Positions 1-12,159 of a stretch of 64,000 nt of DNA are shown piece by piece. Origin of the DNA: Sthenelais limicola. Its lineage: Eukaryota; Annelida; Polychaeta; Phyllodocida; Sigalionidae. The stretch spans positions 128,884,755-128,948,754 of the forward strand of contig OW804094.1 of NCBI GenBank assembly GCA_942159475.1, written 5' to 3'. Every line of letters starts with the position of its first letter. Positions within the stretch are counted from its first letter, which is position 1. The notes beneath the pieces were generated by a model that saw nothing but the letters and a program-made list of their open reading frames with translations, ran no database searches and had not been told where the DNA came from. The position numbers were made by a program, and so were the translations under genes.

Positions 1-528
1 GGGGACGCGTAAGTTATGTGTAAGTGCAGCCATAAATTGCGGGGGCGGTCACTGATAAGATCCCACTCATGGTGCGATATCGTCAAGCAATAAAATCTCA
101 ATAATGCTATCGACAGGAGAATTATACTATTATTCCCCCCAGTCCCCAACGAGAATACAACTGGAGTATATTCTCGTTGCTCCCCCACAAATAGCTTCCC
201 CTTATGTGTCGCGTATAAAGATGTATTTCTAGGAAATTCCTCACTGGAAATGATATAGCTCTCGTGGACAATACCTCCCTTATGCAAACATTATGACTTA
301 AGAAAGATATGAAAGATGTCTATCTTCTTGATAAACAAATAATCCCTCGTATACTTATAACCAGTATTGACCCAAGCTGTTTTTCTCACCCTGTCACGAC
401 CTGCTATCAGGATCAAGATTGATGTTGCTCCACGCTCGTGTCATATTTCTCCCATCACTACGAGCTATCTGAGCATAAAAACGCCCAGTCCCCTTCTTGT
501 GATGGTCATGCATAGGGCAAACAAATTA
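1..528. other. Non-coding stretch
   Basis: No recognisable gene or repeat structure; short open frames only, with no conserved motif. Confidence 0.5.
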
Positions 529-877
529 ATAGGCGCGTTTTCTATTTACACCCCACCTCCACCACCTACCTAGAAAAACTTACCCCACCTTGAAAAATTG
601 TTGACCATCCATCCTTATAGTTTGTTTTTTTAAATGATTTTTGTTTTTCACAAAAAAAAACTTAATTAAACAGGAAAACAAGTCTTCCTAACCAGAACTC
701 TTAAAATGTACATTCCTCGTGTTTGAAACAACTACTGGGTAGTTATGAAATAGACAGAAAATGTATAAAAAGAAGTAGCTGGATGGTGATTCCCTAAAAA
801 AAGTGTACCACCCCCTCCTACGTATGTATACCTATAGTTTTCAGCTAGATAAATCGAAAACACACCTTTTTTGGCCT
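529..877. mobile_element. MITE family A, copy 1
   Basis: This stretch matches 35529-35900 end to end: a decayed AGGTGTGTTT-like left end, CCTACCTAGAAAAACTTACC, AACAGGAAAACA with TCTTCCTAAC, and a right end with AGATAAATCG and ACACACCT. The terminal repeats have diverged, so the inverted ends are clearer in copy 2. It is non-coding and non-autonomous. Confidence 0.65.
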
Positions 878-1756
878 AGAGGGGGTGGGGGTGGGGGAAC
901 AGGGACATTGCTCGGTTTGACAGGGTGGAACCAATATCCCCAGACAGAGAAGGAAATTTAAAAAGGCAGCTGAGTCATAAGAATATGGCGTAAAGTTGCG
1001 GAAACAAGGGGAAGCATTGAGGAGACGGGAGTAAACAACCGTTATCAGCTGATAAAGTTGATTAGAATGTTTGACGTCCCGTCCACTCCGTAATACATCT
1101 TTATTACAACTTCTATGGCGCCATGAAATATTTCTGTTTGACTTAAATAGCCACCATATCTCTAAACAACTTGTGGGTGGGGACAAAACAACTTCACTTG
1201 TAATATATATGTTGGGAATACATAGCCTTTTTACAGATGCATTGTCACAAGTAGAGCTAAGATTTAGTTCCAAAGCAGAGATAGGGTCGCGGAGATATTT
1301 CTCAGTCGGAGCTGTTCTCTATACAGTTTCTCTTGAGTTCTATTTCAGACCTAACGCATTTCTTCGGACAATGCCGCATTTCATATTCTTGGAGGAAAAA
1401 GTTAACACTACATACATGAACAGGGGCCATTCGATAGGGCGTTGGCATCCTTATCAATATTTGTTTAACCATTGCACAATTCCTTTCATGTGCAACAACA
1501 AGGGACATTCAGTTTGGACACCTTGTTCCTTCAACACCGTAGATCAGTACACAATTGAAGCAATGAAAGCAAATGAGATACAAAAGATTTCTCAGAAGGA
1601 AATTCCTGTAACTTGAGACTCACTATCAATCCCTTTGTATATGCTATTACATACAGAGCGGAAAACCTTTACTGGCAGGGACCATTTTCTGCAAACCTTT
1701 TACGTCAGTGTTTCCACCTCGGACTGTCCATCGCCACACCCTGTGGACGGGCCAGA
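878..1756. other. Unassigned stretch with long but unrecognised open frames
   Basis: A 181-codon frame runs 1071-1616 (+), overlapped by a 142-codon frame at 845-1273 (-). Neither shows a domain, signal peptide or splice context that I recognise. Overlap on both strands argues for chance. A G-rich tract (881-898) starts the interval. Confidence 0.4.
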
Positions 1757-2453
1757 TGTTAATGTCCCAATTTATTTTTAATAATATTTAAGCCTATGTG
1801 TGTGTTATATTTATATGTGTGTCGATTGTTTACTTATTTACTGGTCGATCTTATGAACGGTGGTAGGGAGGGGGTCTGACCCCTGGGCGGAGAGAGCTGG
1901 TGCAATGTCTCTGGATGATGAAATCCCCCGGCGACATTGCATGTGAGCTACTCCGCCATTAACCTGGAGGCTGATGCAAGGGCCAGCGCATGCTCAACAG
2001 CCCTAGTGGCTGACGAAATGCCTCCTGACCATTGCAGTACGCCCGGGAAAGATGATGAAATGCATCCCAGGTCTGGTGCAATACCTAGAATATATAAGGG
2101 CCCCCAGTCACTGTATAGGCGGACTTCTCCTGGAGAGCTGTACTACCGTATGCTGCATGATGATGAACTGACTGGAAGCCCTGCCACCTTGAACACTGAC
2201 CATGCTATAACTTGCTATACATGAACACTGTGTTATATTGAAGCCTAATAAAAGAAGCCATTCTGTACTCCACGCCTTACCTTATACCTACCGAAACTAC
2301 AAGCCAAGCACTATATCCCTATTGAGACGTCTAACCAATCGAAGCTACCCCTATTTATAAGTATATCGCGAGAGATCCGAGTGATTAGAGTAACTCCGAA
2401 ATCCATTAGTAGTAATCCCTAATTGTAGTGTCTACGCTCTACAGACACTAACA
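1757..2453 (+). mobile_element. Probable solo LTR of an LTR retrotransposon
   Basis: A 697-bp segment bounded by TGTTA (1757) and its inverse TAACA (ending 2453). A TATA box, TATATAAG, sits at 2091-2098 and a polyadenylation signal, AATAAA, at 2247-2252, in the order and spacing (about 150 bases) of U3-R-U5. No second LTR, no pol frame and no target-site duplication are visible, so it is either a solo LTR or a truncated 5' LTR. An open frame of 95 codons inside (1937-2224) is not treated as a gene. Confidence 0.45.
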
Positions 2454-4948
2454 CATGGATTCATGTCACCAATAACCTTTGACCTTACAACTCATGTCCA
2501 GTTGACCTCAGACTGGTCAGGGCGATGTGTTGTTGATATATGTAACAAAGAACCCATAGCACCAGGAGGAGGCGGCTGAGAGGATGTGCCCCAAATACTG
2601 AGGACAGTATGAGGATAAGACATTCACTAAGAAAAAATAAAAGTGTTAGATACAGTAAGAGCTGAACCATAATATGAGCCATCATTAGGGGAGGATAATA
2701 TCATATTATAAAGAAAACATAAACTAAATTAGTTGTTAATAAATAATGAGAAAATCTAGCGTTTTCTTCCTTATATAGGGAATCGAATATCAATCCGACG
2801 CCATTTACCTAAGTACCGCGCCTAAGTTTTGTCGCTCAGGACTGAAAAAAAAGATAAATAGGGCACATACACCGAGGGGAAGTCCCTCCACTTTTTGACA
2901 GATATCAAGATATCAATTTAGCCATCTAACCGTACAGCCAAGAAACCGGATTATTAGATTGTTTAGACACATAGAAAATTGAATAGAAATAATAATTAAT
3001 TCCTACATGGGATGAACCTTCAGAAAACAGGAAAGAACAAAACAGATGGCATGCAAAATTCAGTTGACTTTTTATGCTAATAACTCAACACATAAATTAA
3101 AATCTATTTCACTTGAGGATATTCTCTTATTTGCATAATGGCCATACTGGGAGTAAAACAAAACGATAATGACGCCCCAAGCGGCCTTATGTCCACTGCA
3201 CTTTGAATTAAAATCAAGCCCAATTTATACTACATGAATGAGAGTAGTGGATGGGAAGCAATGGACCGTGTGATTTTCCACTCACGAAAGGCTAAGTTCA
3301 TGATGCAGATGTGAGACAAAATGTCAGCATCTAATCACTGACAAATGTGACGGAATCATTTCACAAATAACATCATTCTGTGTGAAATGGAAATTGGTTT
3401 GCCTAATTCGGAAAAGTTTCAGTTCATATAAGGACAAATAATTAGGCCCTTCCATGAGCTCAGATGAACCCTAAACAGGATGCTTCAAAGGAGAAACAGT
3501 TATGGACTTATAATCCTTAGACATACATGTGGGTAAACAGATATCATATTAGGCGATGGTATCAACATTCAATGAAAGCTTATATAGACCTGTAATGGAT
3601 ATCGTTAATCCAAATGTAAAACAGTTGCACATGTGCAAGTGAAACTGTCTTTAAATGGGGGAACATCTACGGGATGGATTAAGAGGCGAGAGTAGGGAGA
3701 AATCAGGTTACAATGTGGAAAGCGAATTTAAGTCGGATCATATCTTAGATACAACGATCAGTGATCATCCTAAGTAATTCAGGTGATTCAACTAATGATT
3801 TTGAAGGACTGTGTGAATTAATGTACCGTAGTCAAAAAATCAGAACTAAAGGGCCATTAATTAATGCATTGGCATGATATAGGCTAGCAGAAATGAAGGT
3901 TAAGGTTTGGCAATTATGGCTCATCCATTAGTTGCACAAATGGATACATGACACCAAATCCGCTCCGTCTACCAAACCGTCACACATTTCAGAATTTCTG
4001 ACACAAATGTGCCTTGATCTGAATCCCCTCCACCAATCAACTGAGAGAATACTCCGGAGTTTGTCGGACAAATTGGGTAAAGTTACCACCATCAGATTTG
4101 TACTCCTTTAAAACATGATCATGTTCGGATGAGGAAATGAGGGCCCCATACTCAGAATTGGGATCTGGAACGCCGTCATGAACTGAGGTAGCCTATTTTA
4201 TAATTAGTTGATTACGTATGTACCTATATAAAAATACAATCCCATGACCGAAAGTTTGGTGTTAGTGGGACTCAGTCATAACATGATAGGACAAGTAGGC
4301 CTACATGTATGAAGTAATACTGAATGAGGAAACGTCCAAACATGAATCAGCTTTAAGGGGAATGAAATGATAGCGAGTGGAATGATTATGTATTCTAATT
4401 GTTTAACTAACCACAAATTGCAGTGTAATTAGCTCGAAATATTAGAGCTCAGAGTATTAGCTAAGAGCAACCAAAAGTTAGTGTATTAGCATGTACCTTG
4501 TTTTTATGCTGTAGATTGATACGTGTAGGCCTATTATTAGATTAGATAAGATATGACTATATTTCGTAAATCTGATACCGGTACCGTACCATAACATACA
4601 TGTATAATCATAAATCAAATTCTTAAATTTTATGGGAAAAGACTGATCATATTCTCCTAACAATGTTTAGTCCAAATATTCTGGGTCCTGACTAAAGGCA
4701 ACATAATTATTGTGGTAACCCAGTGGGAGACCATGACCCTCCAAGGATAAATAAAGCGTGAGGTTTGCATTAATGAATAGTGTAGCCTACCGTATAAAGA
4801 CTGACTAGATCTAGGCTAACTTACAAAGTAAAACCAGTGGATCGAAGATCATAAAATTGATCCGAGATTTTGATACTGAGGCAAAACTCCTTCATGGATT
4901 GTGTTCTGATCCATGTGAAGTGAAATTATTATGATATTGTCATAATTA

Positions 4949-4981
4949 TTTTACAGTAATTATCAGATAATTACTGTAAAA
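4949..4981. repeat. Perfect 15-bp hairpin
   Basis: TTTTACAGTAATTAT, a CAG loop, then the exact reverse complement. The stem is AT-rich with a 3-nt loop. No function can be assigned; it may be a decayed MITE core. Confidence 0.7.
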
Positions 4982-6104
4982 ATGTTGGTTAAAATATCTG
5001 ATGACTAGCCTAATAAATGTGGGGAAGGCCACTTGTGTATTACAGAAATTCAAACTAAACTTCATTGTGACATGCAATCACATTATTCCTTCACCTTCAA
5101 TTCATTAACATTATATGTACCGTACTTGGACACCGTCTTGCATTGGGTTTACATTATAACAAAGGTTCTAAGTACAAAGCTATTAAAGCGGGGTCACACT
5201 GACAAGTATAAACTGTGAGGTGGTCACTGTAGGTGCTGACTCGTGTGTGGGCAGCCAGCATGTCTCTGGCATGTAGGCCTACACTACAGCAGTTGTTACT
5301 GTATTGACTGTTGTTAGTGGACATTAATACATTGTTGGCCCTTACAATAGGTTTAAATTAGAAGCTACTGCCCCAACACTTGCTACAATTGATAACATAT
5401 TTTAAGGTGCTAAAGTAGATTGGAGTTGAGTGTACAGCTTTCAGGTCTAAATAACAGTTTTCTCTCAGTACCCTCGCTACCACCGACCGTCAGCCCACAC
5501 AGAAAAACACAGGGACGGCCATATGACTTGGAAAGGTGGGTCAACTTGGTTTTGGAAGCAACAGCCAACACCATTTTCCCAGCCTCTCAAAGGTTTTCTC
5601 TCAAAATACGCTCCAAAATACTCCATGTGGCCGTTGTAGGGGAATGAAGTATTGTATAACTGCACAACTAGTTCTATAATATAATTCTGATCAACTTGGA
5701 AGTGTTCTTAAATTCGGTATGATAAATAAAAGCACTTCTTATGACGGAAAAACACAGCCTTGTATGAGCGATTTTACAGCAGGAAGGCAAACTTACCGCA
5801 ACAATGTCGAAACGACACTCTCTCGCTCAATATATCCGAAAACAACTGGTGCTATCTTGGTAGAATCGTATCCCAACTTATCACTACTTCCAGGACAGTG
5901 GTATCCGCAGTTTGTGGTGTGTTCAGACCAACTAAGTGTCTGATAGAAACTCTGAAAGTGGCGCTACTTCGGTCCCGTTTTTTACGCCACAGTCACCACT
6001 GACCCGGACATGTTGTCATCTGTGAATCAGCTTCAGCCCCTCTCCTACCTGTGGCGCCCCCTCTTAAGCGTGTCATGCATCGCTGCCCAAGTGGGTTGCT
6101 TCAG

Positions 6105-6835
6105 CGGTGTAGCCTAGCCTAGCCTACATTGTAGAAAGACTGAAGCCATAATATAGCCACAGTGGATCTAATTTTGAGGCATGTCATCAGTTATCCCCAG
6201 GACCTAGGCAGTCAGTTAAACAAGTCCAATCAAATAGTAGCCTAGTAGGCCAATTTCAGCTTTAACAACTAGGCTAGGCCTAGGCCTATTAGTCAGTCGA
6301 ACCTGCCTCTACTCAATGATCATTCATGTGTAGAGTAGTACGGCCGTCACCATACTAGAGTTAGACTAGCGCTAACTAAGGCCTATAGGCCTAGGCTAGC
6401 ATTTAGAAATGCCCTCAGGAACCCAAGATAGGCTACATTGGCGCCTATTTAACCTAGCCTATAGCCTATATAGTATTTAAATTTACTCTTAATTCAAATT
6501 AATTTAGTCAAGAAGGTGCATAATTAATTTGCCCATTAGCCTAGACCTACTCTAAAGATTAGGAAATAAAGTATTTTTGTCGAGGTAGCTAGATCTATTG
6601 GTCGTCATCATCTCACATAGGCCCTGACCACTGGCCAGTAATAAATATAGGCTAGGCCTAACATTCAAATACTCGGCAAAATAATGACCAATTACAAGAA
6701 TTTTCCAGATTTTCTCTTTAAAAAAAGGAACTTGTCTCATATTGTTTGGAAATTATAGGCCCCTAGCCATGACTAACATACATCTTAGGCCTAGGCCTAT
6801 AGGCCTATGAATCATCCCTGTAGCCTATATGTACT
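6105..6835. repeat. AGGCCTA palindrome cluster
   Basis: Many copies of TAGGCCTA, CTAGGCCTAGG and related self-complementary 8-12-mers, for example near 6283, 6383, 6650 and 6785-6810. The same word recurs singly throughout the window (5273, 22362, 43692, 51872, 60832, 62031). It is a compositional habit of this genome, locally concentrated. Confidence 0.7.
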
Positions 6836-8251
6836 GTTTCAGACATATTTTTCTTTTAATTGTGTCTTTTAAATAAGGACCTCCAACTTAATCCCTGTAT
6901 ATTCATGATATAGGTCAAGATTTCTCACAGCCGGATATGTGTAAGTCCCTCCTGAGGGGGTCATGTTCCTCAGGATCTTAGGGCAGGTCCGCCTCACCTG
7001 GATCCAAGCCAGGAAGTTGGATCTCCAGGGGAGTCAAATCACCACCTAACATCTAACATCACAGAACAATTCATTGTGGCAGAGATATACATCATCAATA
7101 AACGGCATAGTAAAAAAAAGTCTCTAGAAGAGATAATGGCTTATTTGCGCAGTGGAATGTAGAGGGGACAGATTTATAGGGGTCTATTAATACATTCCTT
7201 GTTAATGAGGGTTAATGTTATTTAGACAAATCCTGGCAGAGCTTTCCACCTGTGACCCTGACCTGGAAAATGAGTGCCTCAACATTATACTCTACGCCTA
7301 GGCCTATATAAGAAATAGTTTACCATAGTTAGATGCAAATGTCCCAGAATATACACACCTAGTCTATATAGATGCTCGATCTATCTCAAATGTACAGAGC
7401 CTACAATCCTAATAATTATTTATGACGCGATCTTTAGATACAAGAAAAAAATCGGGCTTTCATTATTTCAAATGATGATTTATCTAGATATATAGGCCTA
7501 CTGGCTATACCGTCGAGAGGAAGAACAATGAAATCGAAACACGATAGGAAAATGATTGTTTGTTTGAATTCATCAGCAGATCCCAGTCTGACATCAGGGC
7601 TATTACATGTGTACATGAATTTGTTTTCGATATACACAGACACCATTGCCAGAGGAAGTACTGCTTTTTTGCTTTTTTAGACGTTTGTTTACCACTCTCT
7701 ATTCCACCACTCAGGTCATGATCATTAACGCTGCATGTGATTTAGTTAGAAGATGAGCACTAGGCATATATCGCATATATCTTCATAGATAATGTCCTCC
7801 AAATGCATAGATCACATACACCCATTATTAAAATTGTAGCGACAGCAATTATACAAAAGCTTATCCCCATAGATCACGGAGCTCATTATCAAAGTCGTAA
7901 TAATAGATTGGTTTACCACCACCGTATACATAACGTATGTGTGTTCAGGCCAGGCGATGGAGGGTTCCTCTCTATAGTATTGTGTCACACAGCTACTGGC
8001 ACGCTAGGTAAAAATTACGTCATACTAATATATTCCACTGCGATACATAATTAGTTCAATAATCAAGCTAACCTTGAGGCATAAATCATCCACCAGGTAG
8101 AGACCACATTTTCCCACTGAGATAAGAAGGGACATCCCCTAAAATTCTTATTTTATACCACACCAGTATGGTATGTGGTAAAAGGCGGACCGGACTCAAC
8201 GGGGCGGACTCGGACTGGCGGACTCGGACTCAGTTGTGGTGTGTGCGTGCG

Positions 8252-8290
8252 CGGGGTGGTGGGGGAGGGGGCGGGAGGGGGTTGGGGGTG
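8252..8290 (+). repeat. G-rich, quadruplex-prone tract
   Basis: Runs of 4-5 G separated by 1-3 bases follow directly on the left terminal repeat of the 4-kb element. A similar tract recurs at 9281-9301. Confidence 0.7.
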
Positions 8291-8720
8291 GCTGTGGATG
8301 GGTCAACACTTCTTATCTATGATGTGGTTACCAGAGAGGCAATACATCACATGGGAGCTGTCTTTTCCTTTTGAGGGTTTATCACCAGTAAAATAAAGAA
8401 TAACACAACTCAGTCATTTCGAAATCAGTAATATATATTTCAGGTGAGTCTCACATATAAGAAACATACAATAGAAGATACATAAGAAATGTTAAAATAA
8501 TTGACTCTATTTGATTCGAATATTATGTAACTCTGGTTTACTTTAAGAGAGAGTGTTGGATATAGCCTCAACAGGATTTTAAGATCATTAATTAATGGTA
8601 TGGGGCTCGCCCCTGTTTTCCAACCCTTATATGGGAAAGTCATAGTCATGTTATAGTATACTTCCTGTAATTATTATTACGGGATTGTGTTTTGCTGCCA
8701 CTCTGGTAAACTCCTTGCAT

Positions 8721-8890
8721 ATAAATGTATGTATGTATATGGATGTATGTGTGTATGTATACATGTATGTGTATGTACATACAAATGTATATGGGTATGT
8801 ATGAATTGTAAACATGTATCTATGATGTATGAATGTATGTAGGGTTGCTGGAGGAAGTACTAGAAGGGGTATGTATGTATGTATGTATAC
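8721..8890. repeat. (ATGT)n microsatellite, interrupted
   Basis: Imperfect ATGT/GTAT repeats at 8721-8805 and 8866-8890. Between them, near 8847-8872, sits an isolated copy of the GCTGGAGGAAGTACT motif of the minisatellite that starts 500 bases downstream. Confidence 0.8.
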
Positions 8891-9363
8891 TGGGCCTGTT
8901 GTATAAGGTTTGCGAGCCTATCGTAAGTCTATCGTAAGTTGAATCCATGTGTATAAGCTACGGAATTCTTATCTTTTCGTAACTAGTGGCTCGTATTTCT
9001 CTCGTAAATCAATTCCATGTGCATAAGGATTTCTAAATCGTATATTTCTCGCAAATGTCTACGAGCTCCTAAAGGTGATCACATCTCCTCTGATCTCCTC
9101 GTAACCAGGTTTGTGCATTTTGATTGGCGAAAAAGGCAAAGGGAGAGAAGAATGGTGAAGCCAAATGAGAAATTTTGTTATGTATGATATGTTACACGGA
9201 AGGCAGTGTAGGAGGAGATACAGGTTTAATAGGCTATACAAATCCAAAATACTCCAGGGGAGTGAGTAGGTATGTGTTTGTGCGGGGGGTGGGGGAGGGG
9301 GTTGCTAATGGCTTTCCTGGCCCTGAAGTAGTCAAATGTTTCTGAAACTCAAATTGCAAGTCG

Positions 9364-9805
9364 GTGACTGGATGCCTACAACAGAATGTACTGGAAAAAG
9401 CTTTGGAAGGAGTACTGGAGGAGGTACTGGAAGGGGTACTGGAGGAAGTACTGGAAGGAGTACAGGAAGACACACTGGAGGAGGTACTGGAGAGATTACA
9501 GGAAGATTCACTGGAGGACGTACTGGATGTGGTACTGAAGGGGCTAACGGAGAAGGAGGCACTAGAGCAGGTACTGGAGGGGGTACTGGAGGAGGTACTG
9601 GAGGAGGTACTGGAGGGGGTACTGGAGGAGGTACTGGAGGGGTACTACTGGAGGGGGTACTGGAGGAGGTACTAGAGAAGGTACTGCAGGGGGTACTGGA
9701 GGAGGTACTGGGGGAGGCACTGGAGGGGGTACTGGAGGAGGCACTGGAGGGGGTACTGGAGGAGGCACTGGAGGGAGTACTAGAGGGGGTACTGGAGGGG
9801 ATACT
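9364..9805 (+). repeat. 12-bp minisatellite (CTGGAGGAGGTA)n
   Basis: Roughly 35 copies of GGTACTGGAGGA and variants. Because the unit is a multiple of three and lacks stops, open frames run through it on both strands (Gly-Thr-Gly-Gly-like on plus, Pro-Pro-Val-Pro-like on minus). I do not regard these as genes. Beyond about 9806 the same unit continues in inverted orientation. Confidence 0.9.
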
Positions 9806-9900
9806 GGAGGAGTACCCCAGCCTCCTGTACCTCCTCCTGTACCACCGCTTCATGTGACTCCTCCAGTACCTCAGCCAGTACCTGTCCTTGTACTGTCCCT
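9806..9900 (-). repeat. Inverted block of the 12-bp minisatellite
   Basis: CCTCCTGTACCTCCTCCTGTACC and similar units are the reverse complement of the array that ends at 9805, forming a head-to-head junction. Confidence 0.75.
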
Positions 9901-9904
9901 CCCC

Positions 9905-10170
9905 ACCCTCCAGAGGGAGAGATCGAGGGAGAGAGATCAGACGGGCAGGGGAAGAGCGAGGAAAAAGAGGGAGGGGGAGATGAGAGGCTTGGGAAAATTT
10001 GATAGGGACAGGGAGAAGCGGATACAAAGAGAAGAGGGGGAGAGAGAAGAGGGCAGGGAGGAGGGGTAGTGTAGGGGCAGGGAGAGAGGGTGGGGGAGAG
10101 GCATGGGAGAAAAGGAGGAGAGGCAAGGAGAGAGGGGGAGGGGAGAGAGAATGAGAGGAAAAGGGTGACT
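9905..10170 (+). repeat. Polypurine (GA-rich) tract, about 265 bp
   Basis: Almost uninterrupted G and A on the plus strand, for example GGGAGAGATCGAGGGAGAG and GGAGGAGAGGCAAGG. Such tracts can adopt triplex (H-DNA) structure. Minus-strand open frames here are Ser/Pro/Leu-rich artefacts. Confidence 0.8.
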
Positions 10171-10224
10171 TTGGTAGTAGTATACACTATCAAAACGGCA
10201 GATAGGAGAAGATACGAGGGGATG

Positions 10225-10400
10225 CGATGTGTTGATTAAATAGATGGAACCTAGCAAGGGGGAAGTCTGTACACTTGTTATTGACCGAGGGAGCGTGGGA
10301 AGTTAGAGGGTGTTAGCCCGAGATCTTCTGTGCTCCCGAGGTCACTAACAAGTGTACAGACTTCACCCGAGCTTTGTTCCATATTTATTACACCCCATTA
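10225..10400. repeat. Fold-back repeat, about 65-bp arms
   Basis: The left arm runs from about 10228 to 10307 and the right from 10332 to about 10397. Their cores GAAGTCTGTACACTTGTTA and TAACAAGTGTACAGACTTC are exact inverses; GGAAC and GAGGGAGC also pair with GTTCC and GCTCCCGAG. Probably a MITE inside the 1.8-kb element. Confidence 0.7.
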
Positions 10401-11220
10401 ATAAATAAAAAAATATAAATAATTAAAAATAAAAGAAGTAATTTACTTTTGGGCGGACCTACTTGTTGTATGTCCCCAGGGTGACATAACTCACATGTTA
10501 TGCACCACTTTGACCAAGTGTGACATACAATGCTGAAGGTATAGGAAGCAACAGCACAGGGGTGTAATAATACAAGTTACGAAATTGCTGCGAGGTTTGT
10601 TATGCAAGTGATGTCTCGTATGTCTGTCATATCTCGTAAGTCTCTCATAACTCAAAAAGGTGCGATAGCCCTTTCTTATACAACAGGCCCATCATTGAAT
10701 TGAAATGCTAAATATACGTTTACTTTAATACGAGAGAATAAGTACAGCAGAAGTATTTTAAGGAAGTTTATTTTAAAGGATCCAGATCTATTTCGCCATA
10801 TCAACATGTGCAGTTTGAAATTGAAACATACATGCCAGCATAGAATCATAACCCCACCACGCCACAAAGCAATAAAAGTATAATCCAGGTTGTGGTGAAA
10901 AAGGAGACTTGACCACAATGTGTCCATGTGTCCATGTGTTTGACTTGCGTCCACATATGCTGAAAGATACTGACACATTTATATGTGAAGTTAATTAGTG
11001 ACACATTTATACTTGAAGTTATTTACTCTTGTTGTGTTAGGGAAGAAAAGGTGTGTGGAATTTATAACTACTAAGATTTTCCATGTAAGGGGTCGCTAAA
11101 TAAAATGCTAAAATCTCCTGTGAGGTGTATGTATTTATCCCACTTTAAGGCCGTTTGAGTTGAAATTTGAGTTTGAATATTGTGGATAGTTTCACTGGCT
11201 GGATGCATGGGAGTGGATTG

Positions 11221-11310
11221 TACATCTCCGAGTGCAATTGTACATCTCCGAGTGCATTTATACATCTCCGAGTGCAATTGTACAATCTCCGAGTGTCTCC
11301 GAGTGCAATT
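11221..11310. repeat. 20-bp tandem repeat
   Basis: About four and a half copies of TACATCTCCGAGTGCAATTG. Units abut without spacers, so this is a minisatellite, not a CRISPR array. Confidence 0.85.
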
Positions 11311-11935
11311 ACACACCCAAAAGGCACTGTGAGCTGTTTTCTGGAGCACATTATAAAGACGACTCCTCTGCGGATACAAGTATATAAGTGCCGACTGGCC
11401 ACCTTGATATGGTTCCTTATCGGGGGTGGTGTTGGGTATCAAGGGGTGGGTGGGGGTAGATGTGGTTTTGTGTTATTGTGGACAAACCCTCCTCTGAGGG
11501 GAGGGCGGAGAGGGATGATCGAATGGGCAAAGTTGTTCAGTTTTATTAGTGTGTCTTTGGTGTGTCAAACGATACTCGTTGGTGTCCTATAAATTGGCAG
11601 GATCTCAGAGAAAGCATCTTTATAATATAGGTGAGATATAGGTGTTTTTAGGATAAGATTCTGTGTTTAGCATTTTTTAAAGAGTTCGAAGGAAGGCTTA
11701 ATGTCATTTGCATAGCAGTGAATTATAATGTCTCCATTGGTAAGGCCTTTAAAGGCTGGACGACTTTCCTCAAATTTCTACTGTTTGCATTGAAACAGCA
11801 ATCAAGTACTCATGAATATTCAGGTGACCATCTTATCTATAACCCCCCCCCCCCCGCCACCCCCCCAACGCACCCAACCCGCTCAAGACCCCCAACCCTG
11901 CCCCCAGTCAACCCAACTCCAAACACTCATGGGTG

Positions 11936-12159
11936 AGATTTTCAGAAAATGTACAGTTCACCTTCACTAATTCTCTCAAATAACCCAAATTTCAGACAAA
12001 AATAAGGTTCAAAACTCAGTTCAACCTAACCAAACAGATTGCTAGAAACAATGTAATGCCGAATATACTCGAATCGACCTAGTAGTGACAAATTGCAGTC
12101 TAATTTAGCACAATTTACTAAATGTGTAGAGCTGCCAATTGTACATTTTCTGACAATCT
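11936..12159. mobile_element. MITE family B, copy 1 (224 bp)
   Basis: Ends AGATTTTCAGAAAATGTACA and the inverse TGTACATTTTCTGACAATCT form 20-bp TIRs with one mismatch. A second, more decayed copy in the same orientation lies at 51495-51725. Shared internal words include CTCTCAAATAACCCA, TTTACTAAATGTGTAGAGCT and GCCAATT. Confidence 0.75.

Larger units (their letters stand above)
2454..8169. other. Non-genic stretch; AGGCCTA-rich in 6.1-7.5 kb
   Basis: No exon with recognisable protein content on either strand. It contains the hairpin at 4949-4981 and a dense set of AGGCCTA palindromes listed separately. The longest open frames (80-95 codons) show no motif. Confidence 0.5.
8892..10690. mobile_element. 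1.8-kb inverted-repeat element with TIR GGGCCTGTTGTATAAG
   Basis: GGGCCTGTTGTATAAG at 8892 is matched exactly in inverse at the right end (10675-10690). Sub-terminal CGTAAGT and CGTAAGTCTCTC-like words occur in both ends. The same terminal type, slightly diverged, bounds the short element at 33865-34057. No transposase is seen. The interior is largely minisatellite and polypurine DNA. Confidence 0.6.

Noticed and set aside
845..1273. 142-codon minus-strand frame
   Set aside because: Runs through the right end of a MITE and a poly-G tract; no motif.
1071..1616. 181-codon open frame on the plus strand
   Set aside because: No domain, signal or splice context recognised, and a 142-codon frame overlaps on the other strand. 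Length alone is not enough.
9332..10193. Long Pro/Ser-rich (minus) and Gly/Thr-rich (plus) open frames up to 264 codons
   Set aside because: They are produced by a stop-free 12-bp minisatellite and a polypurine tract; frames are open on both strands at once.
11221..11310. Regular 20-bp repeats that could suggest a CRISPR array
   Set aside because: Units abut directly with no spacers, and the genome is eukaryotic.
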